Shown here: positions 37,401-46,504 of the stretch, piece after piece | Layout: every line of letters starts with the position of its first letter | Numbering within the stretch: the stretch's first letter is position 1 | Origin: Acidocella facilis ATCC 35904 | GTDB lineage: Bacteria > Pseudomonadota > Alphaproteobacteria > Acetobacterales > Acetobacteraceae | Length of the DNA: 64,000 nt | Direction: 5' to 3' | NCBI RefSeq assembly: GCF_000687875.1 | Contig: NZ_JHYG01000008.1 | Location: forward strand, 102,814 to 166,813 | Position numbers and translations under genes: made by a program | Notes under the pieces: model-generated | What the model was told of the DNA's origin: nothing | What the model saw: only the letters and a program-made list of their open reading frames with translations | The model's database searches: none

Positions 37401-38255
37401 TTAGATCGAGTTTCTTGCGCCGTCATTGGCGCTGGCGGGACGCCAGGCCAGGAGTCGTTTTTCGGCCAGCCCCATCAAGCCTTCGGCGCTGATTGCGATG
37501 ACGCCGATCACGAGCATCGCGCCGAACACACCGTTCGTATCGAAATTATTCTGGGCGGTGGAGATCACCAGCCCCAGACCATGCTGCGCGCCGAGGAATT
37601 CGCCGACAATCGCACCGATGATGGAAAATCCAAGCGCGACGTGAAGGCTGGCGATAATCCAGGATGTCGCGGAGGGCACCACAACATGACGGACCAGGTC
37701 AAGCCTTGAGGCCCCCAGGATGCGGGCATGCGCGACGAGATTACGGTCTACACTTTTCACCCCCTGATATGCGTTGAAGAACACCACAAAGAACACCAGA
37801 ACCGCCGCGAGCATCACTTTCGATGGCAGCCCCAGACCGAGCCAGATCACAAAGATCGAGCCGAGCACGATACGCGGCAGCGCATTCACCATCTTGATGT
37901 AGGGCGTCATGATATCCGACAGCAGCGGAATTTCACCCAGCAACACACCGAAAAACACGCCCGCCAGCACGCCGAAGACAAAGCCGAGGATCGATTCCTC
38001 CATTGTCACCCAGATCTGGTACCAGAACGATCCATAGGCCGTGCCGTTGACGAACCAGTCGCCCAGCCGCTTGACGATCCCGATCGGCGAGCCGAAAAAG
38101 AACGGATCGACGATTTTGAGATCGGTCAGGATCTGCCATAAGCCCAGGAAGATCACCAGGGTGCCGATCCGCCCCAACAGCACCAGGTTGCGATAGCGTT
38201 GCGCGCGCTGTTTCGCGAGCTGCGCCAGATCAATGTCGCGTCCGCCGTTCATCAT
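37401..38255 (-). CDS. ABC transporter permease (NitT/TauT type)
   Basis: A 284-residue inner-membrane permease with six or so spans. ILGASRLDLVRHVVVPSATSW (key EAA-loop-like residues; about 180-200) is the ATPase contact. PRIVLGSIFVIWLGLGLPSK and HVALGFSIIGAIVGEFLGAQ are typical of SsuC/TauC. It overlaps the ATPase gene by 4 bases. Confidence 0.9.
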   Translation of the reverse strand: MMNGGRDIDLAQLAKQRAQRYRNLVLLGRIGTLVIFLGLWQILTDLKIVDPFFFGSPIGIVKRLGDWFVNGTAYGSFWYQIWVTMEESILGFVFGVLAGVFFGVLLGEIPLLSDIMTPYIKMVNALPRIVLGSIFVIWLGLGLPSKVMLAAVLVFFVVFFNAYQGVKSVDRNLVAHARILGASRLDLVRHVVVPSATSWIIASLHVALGFSIIGAIVGEFLGAQHGLGLVISTAQNNFDTNGVFGAMLVIGVIAISAEGLMGLAEKRLLAWRPASANDGARNSI

Positions 38256-39082
38256 GCTGTCTCCCTCTTGGCCGCGGCCATCGCATATGAGCGCTCGACT
38301 TCCTCGCGCAGCGAATTCCAGATCAACTTGTACAATTCCAAAAACCTCGGCTGAAAGCGGATATCCTGGATGGCGCCGCGCGGGCGCGGCAAGTCGATCT
38401 CGAACACGTCCTTCACCGTCGCCGGGCCGACCGTCATCACCACGACCTGATCGGCAATGGCAATCGCCTCTTCCAGATCATGCGTGACGAACATCACCGA
38501 GGGCTTGCTCTGCTCCCAGAGATTCATCAGCTCGTTGGTCATGATCGCGCGCGTCTGCACATCCAGCGCTGAAAATGGTTCGTCCATCATCAGCAGCGAG
38601 GGATCGTTAATCAGCGTCGCCGCGAGCTGCACGCGCTTGCGCATGCCGCCGGAGAGCTGATGCGGATAATGATTTTCAAAACCGGTGAGGCCGACCGTGG
38701 CCAACCATTCCCTCGCCTTCTCCATTGCCTGTGCCTTCGGTATGCCGTTCATCAACGGGCCGAAGGCGACATTTGCGATCACGGATTTCCATGGCAGCAA
38801 CGCATCGTTCTGAAACACGAAGCCAACACCAGGCGTGATGCCCATAACTGGCCGGCCGGCCACGTGAATGGTGCCCGCGCTCAACGTATCCAGCCCGGAG
38901 GTCAGCGTCAGCGTGGTTGATTTTCCACAGCCCGTGGGCCCCACGATGGCGCAGAATTTTCCCGCGCCAATCTTGATGTTGACATCCCGGATGGCGGTCA
39001 TCGCCTGTCCCGTCGGCGTCACGAAACGTTTCGTGACGCCTTCCAGGACGATGTCTCCGCCACTCGTCGAATTACTTACCAT
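38252..39082 (-). CDS. ABC transporter ATP-binding protein (NitT/TauT type)
   Basis: A 276-residue ATPase. ATG 39082 is chosen since the frame upstream overlaps the porin gene. Walker A is GPTGCGKSTTL (about 46), the Q-loop is GFVFQNDALLPW, the signature is LSGGMRKRVQLAATL, Walker B is LLMMDEPFSALD and the switch His is in MFVTHDLEEAIAIADQ. Members energise uptake of taurine, nitrate, sulfonates or aromatic acids. Confidence 0.92.
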   Translation of the reverse strand: MVSNSTSGGDIVLEGVTKRFVTPTGQAMTAIRDVNIKIGAGKFCAIVGPTGCGKSTTLTLTSGLDTLSAGTIHVAGRPVMGITPGVGFVFQNDALLPWKSVIANVAFGPLMNGIPKAQAMEKAREWLATVGLTGFENHYPHQLSGGMRKRVQLAATLINDPSLLMMDEPFSALDVQTRAIMTNELMNLWEQSKPSVMFVTHDLEEAIAIADQVVVMTVGPATVKDVFEIDLPRPRGAIQDIRFQPRFLELYKLIWNSLREEVERSYAMAAAKRETA

Positions 39083-39123
39083 GGAAAAATCCCCGCCTTC
39101 ATGTTGCGGGCGTTCCGGTTTCT

Positions 39124-40653
39124 TCAGAAATGCCATGTACCACCAAACAGGATTTTCTCGGCATTTTTCGGCGGAACGCCAGTGGATTTCTGGAACTGCT
39201 TCTGCCCCAGAAGGAACTCAATACCAATATCGGCACTTGGCACAGCCCGCCAAAGAATATTTGCCGAGACCGTCTTTGTGGCCACGGCGTTTGCCGTGTC
39301 GGCCGGCAAGAACGCCGCCAGATTTTGATGGTTGTAGCCAATCGCCACGGTCGAGCGCAATGTCGGCATCCAGAAATGCTGGTAATACAGGGTGAAACCC
39401 TGATCATCCTGAAGCTTTGTGCCAAGCGTCTTCGGCGTGCCCGTTGTACCGTTATTCACCGCCAGCACGGAGGCGACATTGGCGCCGAAATCGTCAGGAA
39501 TATAGCGGCCGATGGAGCCCGTCCAATATTGGCCACCGATATTATCTTTGCCGAAGACCTTGTTCAAAGCACCGAGATTGACCGTCGAACCGATGATGGC
39601 AGCACCGGTCATGTGACTGGTCCGGTCGCCAAATCCGTCTGAGTAGGCTATGTCCCGCAAGATGCCAGAGAGCTGCACATGCACGAGATCGTTGGTATAT
39701 TGATATCGTATGCTGAAATCGGGCATCGGTTCGGTCGGCGAGGCGACCTCGATATTGTCCCGCGTATCCTGATAGCCCGACTGCGGATTCTCTGCCGCAA
39801 AGCTGAGTATATTCTGCTTATTGACAGGCCAGGTGTAGCGGATCTGCTCAGTGCGCTCGGCCGGCAAACCCGCGGGCCCGGCGAAATCCATGGTCTCTGG
39901 CGTGTCGTTATTATCGATGAAGTTGGAGTTGAGCATACCCAGCGTCACCGGACCGATCGTACCAAAGGCGTAAACGATACGTGCGGAGTAAGAATTGTTC
40001 TGCAGCGCCTGATTATAATCGCCACCGGCGACATAACCATAAAAATCCAGAGCGAAATTCGTGGTGACCGGGCCGAACCGGCTGGGTGTGCTGCTCTGCA
40101 CGACCAGCCGCGAGACCTTGCTGTTATACTGGAAATCCCCCTGCGTCGCCCGCCGCGCCGGGCTGTTCGGCAGCAGATTACCGATCGAGAATTTTGGTCC
40201 CAAATTCTGCGTGGCATTATATTCTGCCTGCAGATTTACGAAACCGCCAACATGAATCGAGGTGTCCGCGCCGGGGATCAGGAACGAACCGGGCAGGACG
40301 CCCTTGGTGACATATTGATCATTGACCACGCCACGCTGCTCCGCCCTGGTGGGCGATACCGCCTGCAAGGCGACCTGGGCCGCCTTGTTATGCTGAATGA
40401 CCAACGCCTCATCACGCTCCTGGCGCGAGGCCAGTTGCGCCGCGGCCGCGCGCTGGCGGGCCTGCTCCGCGCGCTCCTGCGCCTCATGCGTTTGAACCGT
40501 CTGCAATTTGCTTGAGAGCGCCTTCAATTGTGCCGATAGCTGGTTGATCTGCGCTTGCATGTCGGTGACCGACTGCGCATGCGCGGCCATCGGAAACCAG
40601 ACAGCCAAAATAGCGGCGGAACTCATTAATCCGCGCCTCACACCAAGCTTCAT
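39124..40653 (-). CDS. DcaP-like trimeric porin
   Basis: A 509-residue outer-membrane protein. ATG 40653 follows GGAGG. After a signal peptide (VRRGLMSSAAILAVWFP to AHA) comes a short coiled coil (about 30-85; QINQLSAQLKALSSKLQTVQ then Glu/Ala-rich) and a beta-barrel ending in F (GGTWHF), as in DcaP-family porins for dicarboxylates and aromatic acids. It is the first gene ahead of the NitT/TauT ABC genes, suggesting one uptake route across both membranes. Confidence 0.88.
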   Translation of the reverse strand: MKLGVRRGLMSSAAILAVWFPMAAHAQSVTDMQAQINQLSAQLKALSSKLQTVQTHEAQERAEQARQRAAAAQLASRQERDEALVIQHNKAAQVALQAVSPTRAEQRGVVNDQYVTKGVLPGSFLIPGADTSIHVGGFVNLQAEYNATQNLGPKFSIGNLLPNSPARRATQGDFQYNSKVSRLVVQSSTPSRFGPVTTNFALDFYGYVAGGDYNQALQNNSYSARIVYAFGTIGPVTLGMLNSNFIDNNDTPETMDFAGPAGLPAERTEQIRYTWPVNKQNILSFAAENPQSGYQDTRDNIEVASPTEPMPDFSIRYQYTNDLVHVQLSGILRDIAYSDGFGDRTSHMTGAAIIGSTVNLGALNKVFGKDNIGGQYWTGSIGRYIPDDFGANVASVLAVNNGTTGTPKTLGTKLQDDQGFTLYYQHFWMPTLRSTVAIGYNHQNLAAFLPADTANAVATKTVSANILWRAVPSADIGIEFLLGQKQFQKSTGVPPKNAEKILFGGTWHF

Positions 40654-40779
40654 AGATGATCCTCCCATTATATTTTTTCACGCGGTCTTGGACTTCGCGT
40701 ATGCCGAATAGGGGGCCGGGAGCATTCCCCTTTCATGGCGGTGAGTTTGTAAAAATTTAATGTTGGATGTCGACAGGGC

Positions 40780-40810
40780 AAAAAAACCCCCGGCGTGGGC
40801 GCGCCGGGGG
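40780..40810 (-). terminator. Rho-independent terminator after cytochrome c gene
   Basis: On the minus strand CCCCCGGC and GCCGGGGG (40803-40810 and 40787-40794) form an 8-bp GC stem followed by seven T residues (40786-40780). It lies 19 bp past the cytochrome c stop, a strong intrinsic terminator. Confidence 0.9.
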
Positions 40811-40828
40811 CGGGCCGGGCGTTCCCGC

Positions 40829-41185
40829 TCAGCTGTGCAAAGTCTTGAGATAAGCAATGATATCAAGGGCTTGTGCCTGGGTGATCTTGCCGGCCCAGGC
40901 CGGCATCGGTTGGTCCAGCCGCTTGCCATCCTCGTCACGTGCTTGCAAAATCGCACGTAACATTAATTTCGTGCTGTGGTGATAGGTGGTCTCCAGCCCC
41001 GGCGCGCGCAGATCGGCGGAGACGGCGTCACCGAAATGCACGCCGCCCGCGCCGCTGGCGAGGTGACAGCCGCTGCAATTGCGCATGTAAAGCGCCTTGC
41101 CGGCGGCGGCGCTGCCTTGCTGCGCCAGCGCCGCGCCAGATGTCAGGAACAAGGCCGAGAGCGCCAATAACGATGTTCTGAACAA
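40829..41185 (-). CDS. Class I cytochrome c, periplasmic
   Basis: A 118-residue monoheme c-type cytochrome. Signal peptide LLALSALFLTSGAALA cleaves before QQGS. Haem motif CSGCH is near residue 37 and axial Met is in QPMPAW near 95. A GGAGG (41191-41195) lies five bases before TTG at 41185, so I take that TTG; an ATG at 41197 would place the GGAGG inside the coding region. It is a single-gene unit with its own terminator. Redox partner unknown. Confidence 0.85.
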   Translation of the reverse strand: MFRTSLLALSALFLTSGAALAQQGSAAAGKALYMRNCSGCHLASGAGGVHFGDAVSADLRAPGLETTYHHSTKLMLRAILQARDEDGKRLDQPMPAWAGKITQAQALDIIAYLKTLHS

Positions 41186-41406
41186 GCGAACCTCCATATA
41201 TTTATGTTGTATTCAAACCGGCCTCGTTATGCCGCGAACCGGGCGGACGCGCCAGCGTCACGGCCATGATTAAACCGTGGCACCTCATCTTCGCCCTAAA
41301 ACTTTGGCAAAGATGGCGCGCTTGCAAGGGAATAAACCAAATCGAGAGGCAGACCAATATCACCCCGGCAAATTCAGCTTCACCTGCAGCACATCGAACC
41401 GGTCTG

Positions 41407-41512
41407 TAGAGCGTATTCCGTTCACGTTGATGCACGGGATACGCTCTAGCGTTTTGTTCGAGCGAGCAACTTTATCCGATCAAACGAGTCCGTTTGATCG
41501 GATGTTGCTCTA
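41407..41512. repeat. Family 1 TA-flanked repeat, copy E (divergent)
   Basis: 106 bp, TA...TA. Hairpin 1 is TAGAGCGTAT with ATACGCTCTA; the linker contains GCGTTTTGTTCGAGC; hairpin 2 is GAGCAAC with ATCCGATCAAACG facing CGTTTGATCGGAT and GTTGCTC. Hairpin sequences differ from copies A-C but the two-hairpin plan and linker are the same, so it is a relative rather than a near-copy. Confidence 0.7.
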
Positions 41513-41717
41513 GCGTCTCCTTCCCGCTCAAGCCACGCAACCCGGCCGATACGGGCAGAGCCCAGCGAGTCTGAGCGCAGCTTCTGGCCAGTCTTAGAGG
41601 CTGTAGCTCGAGCGAAGCGTTCGAGGCGCGGTGGGGCGGCCTGATATGTATCTGTCGAAACAAGAGCGGCCGCGCGTCCCGCATGCACGCCGGCTGGCTG
41701 GAGGCAAAGCGTGCCCC

Positions 41718-41731
41718 TTGATCTGTATCAA
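41718..41731 (+). promoter_or_regulatory. FNR/ANR box upstream of hcp
   Basis: TTGATCTGTATCAA matches the FNR consensus TTGAT-N4-ATCAA exactly. Its centre is about 41 bp upstream of a start expected near 41766, given a -10-like TATTTA at 41753-41758, the class II activator position. FNR-type activation under low oxygen is expected. Confidence 0.85.
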
Positions 41732-41746
41732 TGGTCGCCCCGCAAA

Positions 41747-41769
41747 AAGATGTATTTAGAACGCACCTT
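41747..41769 (+). promoter_or_regulatory. NsrR box overlapping the hcp -10 region
   Basis: AAGATGTATTT, one A, then GAACGCACCTT matches the enterobacterial NsrR consensus (AAGATGYATTT and its inverted repeat): the left half is perfect, the right matches 8 of 11. It covers the likely -10 (41753-41758) and extends to the transcription start, 32 bp before the ATG, so NsrR would repress by occlusion until nitric oxide destroys its cluster. Confidence 0.78.
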
Positions 41770-41801
41770 TAAGGGTGGAATGATTTTTCGAGGAGCAGGC
41801 G

Positions 41802-43454
41802 ATGTTTTGTTTTCAATGCGAGCAGACGGCGCGCCAGGACGGGCAGGCGGGTTGTGCCAGCGCCAAGGGCGTGTGCGGCAAGGATGAGACCACGGCGGAT
41901 CTGCAGGATTTGCTGATCTACCAGCTGAAAGGGCTGGGCGAGCTGAGCAGCCGGCTGCACCGGCGCGGCACGCCGGACCAGGATGCGGACAGCTTCATCC
42001 TCTATGCTTTGTTCACCACCCTCACCAACGTGAATTTCGACCGCACGGTCTTCGTCAAGCTGATCGCCGAGGCGGCGCGCCGGCGCGATGGGCTGCGCGG
42101 CGCCCTGGAGGCGGCCGGAGAGCCGCTCACCGGCCTCAGTGCGGCGGCTCATTTCGCCCCGGCGGCGGATCTGGCCGGGTTGCTGGCGCAGGCCAACATC
42201 GCCTCGGTGCGAGCCGGGTTGGAGCTGGTCGGCGAAGATGTGATCGGGCTGCGCGCGCTGCTGCTCTACGGGCTGAAAGGTGTGGCCGCTTACGCCCACC
42301 ATGCCGAGGTGCTGGGCGAACAGCGCGCCGAAATCTATGCCGGCATCGCCCATGCGCTGGATGTGCTGGCGCATGACCCGGCCGATATCGGTCTGCTGCT
42401 GGACGAGGCGCTGGCGCTGGGCCAGCTGAACCTGACCGTGATGGAGGCGCTGGACGCCGCCAATACCGGCAGCTTCGGCCAGCCGACGCCGACAAGGGTG
42501 CGCACCAGCCCGGTGGCCGGCAAGGCAATCCTGGTCTCCGGCCATGATCTGCGCGATCTGCACAACATTCTGGAGGCCACCCAGGGCACCGGCATCAATA
42601 TTTACACCCATGGCGAGATGCTGCCCGCCCATGGCTATCCGAAGCTGCACGCCTACCCGCATCTGGCCGGGAATTACGGCGGCGCCTGGCAGAACCAGCA
42701 GCAGGAATTTTCCGACTTCCCCGGCCCGATCGTGATGACCTCGAACTGCCTGATCGAGCCGCGCCCCGCCTATCGCAACCGCATCTTCACCGCCGGGCCG
42801 GTGGGCTGGCCGGGGCTGCGCCATATCCAGCATGATGATTACGCCCAGGTGATCCAGGCCGCGCAGGCGATGCCGGGCTTCGCCGACACCGCGCCGAAGA
42901 CCAGCATCCTGGTCGGTTTCGCGCGTGAGGCGGTGCTGGGGGCGGCGCAGACCGTGATCGACGCGGTGAAAGCCGGCGCGATCAAGCATTTCTTCCTGAT
43001 CGGCGGCTGCGATGGCGCCGCCCCCGGGCGCAATTACTATACCGACTTCGCCGACCACGCCCCGGACGATACCGTGCTGCTGACGCTGGGCTGCGGCAAA
43101 TACCGCTTCAACAGCCATGAGTTCGGTAATATCGGCCCGCTGCCGCGGCTGCTGGATGTCGGCCAGTGCAACGACACCTACTCCGCCATCCAGATCGCCA
43201 GCGCCCTGGCGGAGGCGTTTGCCTGCGAGGTGAATGATCTGCCGCTGACATTGGTGGTCTCCTGGTTCGAGCAGAAGGCGGCGGCGGTGCTGCTGACGCT
43301 GCTGGCGCTGGGGCTGCGCAATCTGCGGCTGGGGCCGAGCCTGCCCGCCTTCCTGACGCCGGCGCTGCTGAACGTGCTGGTGGAAAAATTCGGCGTGCAG
43401 CCGATCACCACGGCCGAGGCGGATATCGCGGCGGCGCTGGCCCGCGCGGCCTGA
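41802..43454 (+). CDS. hcp: Hydroxylamine reductase / hybrid-cluster protein
   Basis: A 550-residue hybrid-cluster protein. N-terminal [14 protein letters not shown] and CASAKGVCG give the C-x2-C-x11-C-x6-C pattern (Cys 3, 6, 18, 25) for the first cluster. The hybrid cluster residues are seen in [35 protein letters not shown] and [12 protein letters not shown]. Hcp removes nitric oxide or related nitrogen species in the cytoplasm under anoxia. It is first in hcp-hcr-nsrR. Confidence 0.95.
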   Translation: MFCFQCEQTARQDGQAGCASAKGVCGKDETTADLQDLLIYQLKGLGELSSRLHRRGTPDQDADSFILYALFTTLTNVNFDRTVFVKLIAEAARRRDGLRGALEAAGEPLTGLSAAAHFAPAADLAGLLAQANIASVRAGLELVGEDVIGLRALLLYGLKGVAAYAHHAEVLGEQRAEIYAGIAHALDVLAHDPADIGLLLDEALALGQLNLTVMEALDAANTGSFGQPTPTRVRTSPVAGKAILVSGHDLRDLHNILEATQGTGINIYTHGEMLPAHGYPKLHAYPHLAGNYGGAWQNQQQEFSDFPGPIVMTSNCLIEPRPAYRNRIFTAGPVGWPGLRHIQHDDYAQVIQAAQAMPGFADTAPKTSILVGFAREAVLGAAQTVIDAVKAGAIKHFFLIGGCDGAAPGRNYYTDFADHAPDDTVLLTLGCGKYRFNSHEFGNIGPLPRLLDVGQCNDTYSAIQIASALAEAFACEVNDLPLTLVVSWFEQKAAAVLLTLLALGLRNLRLGPSLPAFLTPALLNVLVEKFGVQPITTAEADIAAALARAA

Positions 43455-43508
43455 ACCGCTAGGCTGGCCGGGTATTTCCCCGGCCAGCCTGTTTCCAGGG
43501 ACAAGACG

Positions 43509-44516
43509 ATGAAGCTCACTTTGCAGACCCGCGACGCGGTAAGCCTCCAAATCGATGCCGCTCCCGGGCAGAGCGTGCTGGCGGCGGCGGAAGCCGCCGG
43601 CCTCTACCCGCCCGCCATGTGCCGGGACGGGCAATGCGGCCAATGCGCCGCGCATGTGCGCGCGGGCAGCTATGAGATGGGCCCGCACAGCGCCGCCGCG
43701 CTGCCGGCCGGGCCGGGTGGCGTGCTGCTCTGCCGCTGCCTGCCAACGGCCGACCTCGTCGTGGCGCTGCCCTATGACGATGCCCAGCTGCCCCGCCAGA
43801 GCGTGCCGGTGCGCGCGGCGGTGGTTGAGGCGCTGCACCCGTGCGGGGCGGCGGCGGTGAGCCTGGTGCTGCGGCTGGTGCCCGATGCGGCAAGCGGCCA
43901 GGCGGCGGATTTTCTGCCCGGGCAATATATGGAGCTGCGCCTGCCCGGCGGCACGGTCAGCCGGGCCTATTCGCTGGCCAATCTGCCGAACTGGGACGGG
44001 GAGCTGGAATTCCTGATCCGGCTGGTGCCGGGCGGCGCCTTTTCCGGCTGGCTGGCCACTACGGCAAAGCCGGGTGACCGTCTGGAGCTGCGCGGGCCGC
44101 TCGGCCATTTCACCCTGGACGAGGCCAGCCCGCGCCCGCGCTGGATGGTCGGCGGCGGCTGCGGTTTCGCGCCTTTGCTCTCGATGCTGCGGCAGATGGC
44201 ATCCTTCCAGGATCCCACGCCGGTGAAGCTGATCTACGGGGTGAACCGCGCGGCGGAGGCAGTGCCGGAGGCGCTGCTGGCGGAATTGCGCGCGGACCTT
44301 CCGCAGCTGGAAACAATCCTCGCCGTCTGGCAGCCGGAGCCGGGCTGCACGGCCTTCCAGGGCAGCAGCGCCGAGGCTCTGGCGGTGGCGCTGAAGACGG
44401 CGGCAACGCCGCCGGATCTTTATGTCTGCGGCCCGCCAAAGATGCTGGACGCGGTGCTGGCGGTGGCGCGCGCGGCCGGTCTGCCGCCCGCGCAAATTTT
44501 CGCCGAGCGGCTTTAA
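43509..44516 (+). CDS. hcr: Hcp reductase, NADH:ferredoxin-type oxidoreductase
   Basis: A 335-residue three-domain reductase. The N-terminal 2Fe-2S domain has CRDGQCGQCAAHVRAGSYEM and LLCRCLP (about 38-80). FAD binding is RAYSLANLPNWDGEL, NAD-binding GGGCGFAPLLSMLRQM and CGPPKMLDAVLAVA. It gives electrons to Hcp. E. coli Hcr has the ferredoxin domain at its C-terminus; here it is N-terminal, as in MmoC/BenC-type reductases. The gene lies 54 bp after hcp. Confidence 0.85.
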   Translation: MKLTLQTRDAVSLQIDAAPGQSVLAAAEAAGLYPPAMCRDGQCGQCAAHVRAGSYEMGPHSAAALPAGPGGVLLCRCLPTADLVVALPYDDAQLPRQSVPVRAAVVEALHPCGAAAVSLVLRLVPDAASGQAADFLPGQYMELRLPGGTVSRAYSLANLPNWDGELEFLIRLVPGGAFSGWLATTAKPGDRLELRGPLGHFTLDEASPRPRWMVGGGCGFAPLLSMLRQMASFQDPTPVKLIYGVNRAAEAVPEALLAELRADLPQLETILAVWQPEPGCTAFQGSSAEALAVALKTAATPPDLYVCGPPKMLDAVLAVARAAGLPPAQIFAERL

Positions 44517-44547
44517 CCGGCCCGGCGGCGAGGGGTATAGTGCAAGG

Positions 44548-45012
44548 ATGCATCTCACCCGGTTCACCGATTACGGCTTGCGGACGCTGATCTACCTGGC
44601 CATGCGGCCCGACCGGCTGGCGCAGATCAGCGACATTGCCGCCGCCTACCGGGTTTCGGAAAACCATATGACGAAAGTGGTGCACCGGCTGGGCCAGGCC
44701 GGGCTGATCGAGACGATACGCGGCCGCCAGGGCGGGATGCGGCTGGCGCATCCGCCGGCACAGATCCGTATTGGCGATGTGGTGCGCAAGCTGGAGCCGG
44801 ATTTCGCCCTGGTGGAATGCCAGGGCGATGGCAGCTGCGCGATCCGCGGCGCCTGTGGGCTGGAGCGCGTGCTGGACGAGGCGCTGGCGGCGATGCTGGC
44901 GGTGCTGGAGCGCTACACGCTGGAGGATGTCATCGCCGGCAACATGGCCTCGCTGCGCCGGCGCCTGGGCCTGGCGCTGCCGGGCGAAGGGGCGCCGGGC
45001 CGGGTGACGTAA
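44548..45012 (+). CDS. nsrR: Rrf2 family nitric-oxide-sensing repressor NsrR
   Basis: A 154-residue Rrf2 protein. The N-terminal HTH is MHLTRFTDYGLRTLIYLAMR and ISDIAAAYRVSENHMTKVVH. Cluster cysteines C91, C97 and C103 (CQGDGSC and CAIRGAC) match NsrR spacing (C-x5-C-x5-C). It senses nitric oxide through a 4Fe-4S cluster. Start at ATG 44548 within a longer frame. It sits in the operon it probably represses (NsrR box at 41747). Confidence 0.9.
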   Translation: MHLTRFTDYGLRTLIYLAMRPDRLAQISDIAAAYRVSENHMTKVVHRLGQAGLIETIRGRQGGMRLAHPPAQIRIGDVVRKLEPDFALVECQGDGSCAIRGACGLERVLDEALAAMLAVLERYTLEDVIAGNMASLRRRLGLALPGEGAPGRVT

Positions 45013-45184
45013 AAGCGATCACGAAGAATGACATGCGAGGTTTTCAGTGAGTCTATGGAGGCTTTCAGGCGTTCCAGCGCATTTGTCGTGTGGATGATTT
45101 ATGATCGCCACATCGAAGGCAAAACACGGGAACACCTCGCAACGGCGTCGCCTTGCTCACAACAGGGAGAAAAATCGGCGGTAC

Positions 45185-45817
45185 CTACAATGTCTCCAGC
45201 CAGGCCGTAAGTGCTGGAATCAGCCTGTCCGCCCGCTGAAAGCCGTTCGTTACGAGTGCATAGCCACTCTGATCTCCCGTCCCGGCGATAAGTGTGGGAA
45301 AACCTCGTATGCCCGCTTGCTGCGCCAGGGCGAAATCCTGCATGGTTTCCGCCGCCACGGCAGCGTCATTGAACGGCGTTTTAAAGCCGAACTCGTCCAT
45401 GCCCAGTTCCATCGCCAGGTCGGTCAGCACCTCGGCCGCCGTCACGTCGCGGTTTTCGGCGTAAAAGGCGCGTTGAATCCGCGCCAGCGCGGCGAGCCCG
45501 CTGGTCATGCCCTGCTGGCGAAAAACCACCACGGCGCGGCTGGCGGGCTCGGTGTCGTACACGAAGCCCTCGCGCTCGAAAAAGCTGAAATCAAATGGCT
45601 GACCGGAAGCCTCGCCCACATGCTCCCAATGCGCGCGGATCTCGGCGCGGTCTGACTCCGTCATGGCGTTTATATTGCCAGGACGCAACCCGCCCAGAAC
45701 CAGGCGCACCGGCAGGGCATCGCCGAACCGACGCGTGATGGCCTCGATCACCGGCGAAAACCCCCAGCACCAGGAGCACATCGGGTCAGCGAAATAAACC
45801 AGATGCGGGCCGGTCAT
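45185..45817 (-). CDS. DsbA family thioredoxin-fold protein
   Basis: A 210-residue DSBA-like protein of the FrnE/HCCA group without a signal peptide. The active site is PMCSWCWGF (CSWC, about residues 14-17). A helical insert follows, and QAGIRGFPTLIAG holds the cis-Pro. Cytoplasmic oxidoreductase or isomerase-type function is probable. It is the last gene of the TetR-controlled operon, overlapping the haloacid dehalogenase gene by 4 bases. The 172-bp gap to nsrR contains no recognised feature. Confidence 0.85.
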   Translation of the reverse strand: MTGPHLVYFADPMCSWCWGFSPVIEAITRRFGDALPVRLVLGGLRPGNINAMTESDRAEIRAHWEHVGEASGQPFDFSFFEREGFVYDTEPASRAVVVFRQQGMTSGLAALARIQRAFYAENRDVTAAEVLTDLAMELGMDEFGFKTPFNDAAVAAETMQDFALAQQAGIRGFPTLIAGTGDQSGYALVTNGFQRADRLIPALTAWLETL

Positions 45818-46491
45818 GAGGGGGCAAGCCCGAGCAGCGCCGGCAGCGCGGCCAGGCTGGTGACCTCATGCGCCGGGGCGCCGGGCAGGCGCTCGCGGCG
45901 CTGGCCGTAGCGGTTGCACCAGACCACGTGCAGGCCGAAATCCGCCGCCGCATGCGCATCCCAGCCATTGGAGGATTGGAAGCTGATCTCCGCCGCCATC
46001 AGCCCCAGCCTGTCCAACGCATATTGATAGACCCGCCGTTCGGTTTTGTAGGTTTGCAGCGGATGGACGGAGAGCACCTCGTCGAACAGCCCGTCCAGCC
46101 CCGAACTGACCAGGGAGGATGCCAGCATTGCCGGGGTGCCGTTGGAGAGAATGGCGGTTTTCACCCCGGCCCGGCGCAGAGCGCGCAGCATGTCTGGCAC
46201 CTCGGGGAAGGCGTGCAGCGTCTCGAACAGCCCCATCAGCGCCGCGTGACGCTGCGGGCTGGCGAGACCCAGGCTCTCCAAAGCGAATTCCAACGCCTCG
46301 GCGGTAACCTGGCGGAAATCCGCGTAGCGCCCCTGCAGGGCGCGCAGCCAGGTATATTGCAGCTGCTTGTCGCGCCAGAGCGCGCTCAAGGGGGCGCGCT
46401 GCTCGGGCGGAACCTGGTCGCAGCGCGCCGTGGCGGAGGCTAGGTCGAACAAGGTTCCGTAGGCGTCGAAGACACAAGCTTTAATCGCCAT
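45814..46491 (-). CDS. Haloacid dehalogenase type II
   Basis: A 225-residue HAD hydrolase. ATG 46491 follows AAGGAGG; the frame starts 19 codons upstream but that part looks non-coding. ACVFDAYGTLFDLAS has the nucleophile Asp, AILSNGTPAML the motif II Ser, KTERRVYQYALDRLG the motif III Lys and SFQSSNGWDAHAA the motif IV region (SNxxD). Type II enzymes split L-2-haloacids with inversion. It accompanies two glutathione transferases, suggesting electrophile handling. Confidence 0.88.
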   Translation of the reverse strand: MAIKACVFDAYGTLFDLASATARCDQVPPEQRAPLSALWRDKQLQYTWLRALQGRYADFRQVTAEALEFALESLGLASPQRHAALMGLFETLHAFPEVPDMLRALRRAGVKTAILSNGTPAMLASSLVSSGLDGLFDEVLSVHPLQTYKTERRVYQYALDRLGLMAAEISFQSSNGWDAHAAADFGLHVVWCNRYGQRRERLPGAPAHEVTSLAALPALLGLAPS

Positions 46492-46504
46492 GTCAGCCCC
46501 TCCT

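Larger units (their letters stand above)
41186..41801. other. Intergenic region between cytochrome c and hcp genes
   Basis: The 616 bases hold a family 1 repeat (41407-41512), an FNR box (41718-41731) and an NsrR box (41747-41769). Between 41513 and 41717 is a GC-rich stretch with no gene I can support. Between 41186 and 41406 no clear motif is seen beyond the cytochrome c promoter region. Confidence 0.45.

Noticed and set aside
41769..44567. A 932-residue open frame antisense to hcp and hcr
   Set aside because: It is a shadow of high-GC coding bias. The plus strand encodes unmistakable Hcp and Hcr motifs and the antisense product has no recognisable domain.
45013..45184. Possible short gene between nsrR and the DsbA-like gene
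   Set aside because: Short frames exist but show no motif, and the gap is adequately explained as two gene ends.
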